Below, in pieces: positions 4,398 through 7,361 of a stretch of 7,361 nucleotides of DNA. A program made the translations under genes and the position numbers. This DNA comes from Actinomycetota bacterium (GTDB lineage: Bacteria; Actinomycetota; UBA4738; G016210805), in contig JACQTL010000312.1 in assembly GCA_016210805.1 (NCBI GenBank), positions 1-7,361 of the forward strand. The letters run 5' to 3'. The first letter of the stretch is position 1; every line of letters starts with the position of its first letter. The notes under the pieces are model-generated. The model was not told the origin of the DNA, made no database searches, and saw only the letters and a list, made by a program, of their open reading frames with translations.

Positions 4398-5603
4398 TTG
4401 GCGAAGAAGCTGCCCGTCTCCTCACCCGAGGACGAGGCCAGGATCCGGCTGATCACCCTGCCGGACCGGTTCAGACCAGACGCCGCGGACGGCCTCGCGG
4501 CGGAATGGGAGCTCCGGGTGGGGGACGACACCTACACGGTGGTCGTCTCTGGGGGCGAGTGTCGCGTACGCCGCGGCCGGAGCCGCCGGGCGGCCACCTG
4601 GATCACCGCCGACCCCGACACGTGGCTCGCCCTGGACTCCGGCTCGATGACCGGCGTGGACGCGCTCCTGGCCCGCCGCCTCTCGATCCGCGGTAACCTC
4701 GACCTGGCCGTCCGCCTCCTCACCCTCTTCGACCCGTGGGGGCGGCCCCGGGGCCCCACCGACATCGAGCAGGTCGAGCTGGACGTGGAGGGGCTCGGGG
4801 TGTCGGCGTACGTGACCGGCCAGGGTCCGCCCGTGCTCCTCCTCCACGGGCTGGGCGGAACGAAGGTGTCCTGGCTCCCGCTGTTCGCCTCCCTGGCGCC
4901 GCATTACCGCCTGATCGTCCCCGACCTCCCGGGCCACGGGGAGTCGGACAAGCCCCGGACCGACTACACGCCTCGCTTCTACGCGAAGGTGGCCCGCCAG
5001 ATCCTGTCGGCCGTCGGGGCCGGGCGGGCCGCGGTCGTGGGGAACTCGCTGGGAGGCCGGGTGGCCCTGGAGCTCGCCGTCCGCTCGCCGGACCGGGTGA
5101 GCGCGCTCGCCCTGCTCGGGCCGGCCGTCCCGGGGTTCCGGGTCCGCTACATCCTCGGGTTCACCAGGGTGGTCCCGACCGAGATCGGGGCCGTCCCCTT
5201 CGTCCTGCGGGAACGGTGGATGATGCTCGCCATCCGCCGGCTCTTCGGGGACCCGTCCGTGCTCCCCGAGGACGGCTACGCGGCCGGGGCCGACGAGTTC
5301 ATCCGGGTGTACCGGGACCCCGCCGCCCGCATGGCGTTCTTCGACTCCCTCCGGCACATCCTCACCGAGTCGCCCAAGCCGTTCTGGCCCCTCATGCGGC
5401 GGGTACGCGTGCCCACGCTCATCGTGTGGGGGACCAGGGACCGGCTCGTGCCGGTCCGACTGGCGTCCAGGCTCCACGACGCGCTCCCGTCGGCCGAGCT
5501 CACCCTGCTCCCCGGGGTCGGGCACGTCCCGCAGTTCGAGGCGCCGATCGACACGAACCGGGAGCTGGTCCGGTTCCTGGGGTCGGTCCCCCCGTGGAGC
5601 TAA
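4398..5603 (+). CDS. Fusion of an SCP2-type lipid-binding domain and an alpha/beta hydrolase
   Basis: The protein has 401 residues in two parts. Residues 22-111 look like an SCP2 sterol-carrier domain: a strand-rich segment (WELRVGDDTYTVVVSGGECR), then ATWITADPDTWLALDSG, then LSIRGNLDLAVRLLTLF, the usual order of the lipid-binding fold. Residues 125-400 are an alpha/beta hydrolase with oxyanion loop HGLGG (150-154), DLPGHGESD (176-184), nucleophile elbow GNSLGG (S217), acid D348 in WGTRDRLVP and H376 in GVGHVPQFE, so the catalytic triad is complete. It is probably cytosolic, and the N-terminal domain may deliver a lipid or hydrophobic ester to the enzyme. TTG 4398 is chosen because promoter hexamers lie directly upstream. 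It overlaps the pheA start by 10 bp. Confidence 0.85.
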   Translation: MAKKLPVSSPEDEARIRLITLPDRFRPDAADGLAAEWELRVGDDTYTVVVSGGECRVRRGRSRRAATWITADPDTWLALDSGSMTGVDALLARRLSIRGNLDLAVRLLTLFDPWGRPRGPTDIEQVELDVEGLGVSAYVTGQGPPVLLLHGLGGTKVSWLPLFASLAPHYRLIVPDLPGHGESDKPRTDYTPRFYAKVARQILSAVGAGRAAVVGNSLGGRVALELAVRSPDRVSALALLGPAVPGFRVRYILGFTRVVPTEIGAVPFVLRERWMMLAIRRLFGDPSVLPEDGYAAGADEFIRVYRDPAARMAFFDSLRHILTESPKPFWPLMRRVRVPTLIVWGTRDRLVPVRLASRLHDALPSAELTLLPGVGHVPQFEAPIDTNRELVRFLGSVPPWS

Positions 5604-6415
5604 GGGTCGCCTACCAGGGCGAGCCCGGCGCCTACAGCGAGGACGCCGTCCGGAGGGCGTTCCCGGGCTCCACACCCCTCCCGTGCGAGACCGTGCGGGA
5701 GGCGTTCGCCGCGGTGGAGGAGGGGCGGGCCGGGGCCGGCGTGGTCCCGGTGGAGAACTCGGCGGCGGGGTCGATCAACGAGACGCACGAGGCGCTGCTC
5801 GCCTCGGACCGCCTCCGGATCCTCGGCGAGCTCGTGCTGCCCGTGGACCACGCGCTGCTCGCGCCGGCCGGAGCCACGCTCGAGGGGGTGCGGCGGGTGT
5901 ACTCGCACCCGCAGGCCCTGGCGCAGTGCGACGAGTTCCTGCTCCGGCTGGGGGCCGAGATCGTTCCGGTTCACGACACCGCGGGGGCGGCACGGATGGT
6001 GGCCGAGCGAGGGGTCGTGGAGGAGGCCGCCGTGGCCGGGGAGCGGGCCGCGGAGATGCTCGGGCTCGCGGTGCTGGCCCGGCGGATCCAGACCGAGGAG
6101 GGGAACGCGACGAAGTTCGCGGTGATAGGGGACCCGGAGGCGGGGCCGGTCCTGGGCGAGCCGTCCCGGACGTCGATCGTGTTCGCCACGGCCGACGAGC
6201 CCGGCTCGCTCCTCCGGTGCCTCCAGCCGTTCGCCGACCACGGGGTGAACCTGTCGAAGCTCGAGTCCCGCCCCCGCCGCGGAGCCCCGTTCGCGTACGT
6301 GTTCTACGCGGACCTCGACGGGAGCGCGGGCGACCCCGGGGTCGCCGCCGCCCTCGAGGACCTCCGGGCCCGGTCCCCGATGCTCAAGGTCCTGGGCTCG
6401 TATCCGTTGCTGTAG
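5594..6415 (+). CDS. pheA: Prephenate dehydratase with C-terminal ACT domain
   Basis: It converts prephenate to phenylpyruvate in phenylalanine synthesis. The 273 residues match the monofunctional enzyme: catalytic domain 1-180 with AYQGEPGAYSE (6-16), VVPVENSAAGSI (50-61), SHPQALAQC (104-112) and GNATKF (170-175), where T173 is the catalytic threonine. An ACT domain at about 192-273 contains GSLLRCL (204-210) and the phenylalanine-binding ESRP motif (224-227), so feedback inhibition by Phe is expected. The usual TRF motif is TKF here. GTG 5594 gives the standard N-terminus; the frame is open far upstream, but that part is antisense-of-nothing coding for the hydrolase in another frame. It overlaps the hydrolase gene by 10 bp and has only a weak ribosome-binding site, so its translation is probably coupled. 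No chorismate mutase domain is present. Confidence 0.93.
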   Translation: MELRVAYQGEPGAYSEDAVRRAFPGSTPLPCETVREAFAAVEEGRAGAGVVPVENSAAGSINETHEALLASDRLRILGELVLPVDHALLAPAGATLEGVRRVYSHPQALAQCDEFLLRLGAEIVPVHDTAGAARMVAERGVVEEAAVAGERAAEMLGLAVLARRIQTEEGNATKFAVIGDPEAGPVLGEPSRTSIVFATADEPGSLLRCLQPFADHGVNLSKLESRPRRGAPFAYVFYADLDGSAGDPGVAAALEDLRARSPMLKVLGSYPLL

Positions 6416-6454
6416 GGCGAGGCCTGCATGCCCTCCCACCCACCTCCCGGCCGG

Positions 6455-6460
6455 TAGCAT
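6455..6460 (+). promoter_or_regulatory. -10 element before the beta-propeller gene
   Basis: TAGCAT ends 10 nt before ATG 6471, so the leader would be only a few bases long. No -35 match and no Shine-Dalgarno sequence are visible. It resembles the TAnnnT elements before three other genes in the window. Confidence 0.4.
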
Positions 6461-6470
6461 CGGTCCCGAC

Positions 6471-7361
6471 ATGGCCGGCTCTCTGCTCAGGCTCCTCGGA
6501 CTCCGCCGGCGCAAGCACGCCGCCTCGCCGCCGTTCCCGGCCGTGCCCCTGTTCCTGGCCCTCGTGCTGGTCACGGGCGCGATCGCCGCGTTCCGGACCG
6601 GCGTGGCCGAGCGGGTCATCGACCGGCTGACCGGCGGCGGGGGGACGGGCCAGGAGCAGCCCGACGTCCCCGTCGACCTGAACGACCCCGTGCCCGACAC
6701 CGTGAACCTCACGGCGAGCGGTCCCATCAACACCGTGTTCGCCGGGATCACGACGTTCCGGGGCAACGCCGCCCGGAACTGGTACGGGGAGGGGCCGGTT
6801 CCGGCGGACCCCGAGGTGATCTGGCGGTTCCCAAAGACCGGGCAGATGTGCAGCGTTTCCGACGTCCTGGGCGAGCCCCAGGAGTGGTGCGGGATGGGGT
6901 GGACCGGTCAGCCCAACGTGATCGTCGGCGAGGACGGCTCGGTCGAGCTCCGGTTCGGGGCCTACGACGCCCGGTACCACTTCCTGGACGGCCTGACCGG
7001 GGAACCGGTCCGCGAGGACTTCGTCACCGGCGACCTGGCCAAGGGCTCGGCCACCACCGACCCCCTGGTCCCCGAGCTGTACTACGCGGGCTCCCGGGAC
7101 AACCACCTCCGCGTGCTGGCCCTGGACGGCGACGAGCCCCGGGAGCTGTGGAGCCTGGACGCCCGGACCAGCGTCGGCCTCCCCATGTGGAACGACGACT
7201 GGGACGGGGCGCCGCTCGCCCTGGGCGACTACCTCCTGGCCGGCGGGGAGAACGGCTGGTTCTACGTGATCAAGCTGAACAGGTCGCGGGAGGACGACGG
7301 GACGGTGAGCGTCGACCCCGTGGTGAACAACGCGCAGCCCTCGTTCGACGGGGAGCTGATC
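6471..7361 (+). CDS. Membrane-anchored PQQ-type beta-propeller protein (3' end outside the window)
   Basis: The frame is open from ATG 6471 to the window edge, giving the first 297 residues. A basic N-terminus (LLGLRRRKH) precedes one hydrophobic segment at about 24-41, so it is probably a type II anchored protein with its body outside the membrane. A Gly/Pro-rich linker (55-78) follows. From residue 90 the text FAGITTFRGNAARNWYG, PEVIWRFP (114-121), VLALDGDEPRELWSL and YLLAGGENGWFYVIKLN (254-270) has the repeating W-x-blade pattern of quinoprotein-like beta-propellers. C127 and C140 could form a disulphide. Whether a PQQ cofactor is bound cannot be judged; many relatives lack it and act as scaffolds. 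The gene has its own -10 element and starts 55 bp after pheA. Confidence 0.8.
   Translation, partial: MAGSLLRLLGLRRRKHAASPPFPAVPLFLALVLVTGAIAAFRTGVAERVIDRLTGGGGTGQEQPDVPVDLNDPVPDTVNLTASGPINTVFAGITTFRGNAARNWYGEGPVPADPEVIWRFPKTGQMCSVSDVLGEPQEWCGMGWTGQPNVIVGEDGSVELRFGAYDARYHFLDGLTGEPVREDFVTGDLAKGSATTDPLVPELYYAGSRDNHLRVLALDGDEPRELWSLDARTSVGLPMWNDDWDGAPLALGDYLLAGGENGWFYVIKLNRSREDDGTVSVDPVVNNAQPSFDGELI

Noticed and set aside
4736..5593. N-terminal extension of pheA by 286 codons
   Set aside because: The frame is open, but this part is Arg/Gly/Pro-rich, matches no domain and overlaps the clearly coding hydrolase; the PheA pattern starts right after GTG 5594.

Overview
The window is very GC-rich DNA (roughly 70% by eye) with strong third-position G/C bias, many GTG and one TTG start, tightly packed genes and TAnnnT promoter hexamers a few bases before several starts. 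Together with the gene content (a stand-alone PAS protein beside a COG1235-type metallo-hydrolase, an SCP2-hydrolase fusion, monofunctional PheA) this suggests an actinobacterium (Actinomycetota), perhaps an uncultivated lineage. That placement is inference; there is no rRNA or other marker gene here.

Layout: (1) 1-330, the tail of an unrecognised gene that overlaps a 73-aa cysteine-rich zinc-finger protein by GTGA. (2) 331-681, an accessory-looking unit: a CRP-type palindrome (TGTGA-N6-TCACC), a spacer with inverted repeats, a 51-aa protein whose C-terminal half is seven R-V-K/Q triplets, then a perfect 12-bp G/C hairpin. (3) 723-2956, a rightward run of a CRP-family regulator, a polytopic DoxX-like membrane protein and a histidine-phosphatase enzyme, with gaps of 18 and 2 bp. 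(4) 2968-4252, a leftward pair, PAS protein then metallo-beta-lactamase-fold hydrolase, converging on the phosphatase gene through one small palindrome that holds both stop codons. (5) 4398-6415, a divergently transcribed SCP2/alpha-beta-hydrolase fusion overlapping prephenate dehydratase by 10 bp. (6) 6471 to the window end, the N-terminal part of a membrane-anchored PQQ-type beta-propeller protein, cut off by the edge.

How parts may connect: the regulator at 723-1403 keeps the R-E-xxx-R recognition-helix pattern by which E. coli CRP reads GTGA half-sites, and the best CRP-type palindrome I found lies about 380 bp upstream of it, ahead of the repeat-protein gene. A CRP-controlled unit making a tiny polybasic repeat protein is the most unusual hypothesis here. 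The other genes look like ordinary metabolic, signalling or membrane functions. I see no tRNA, rRNA, CRISPR array, insertion sequence or prophage gene. No stretch over 300 bases lacks a gene.
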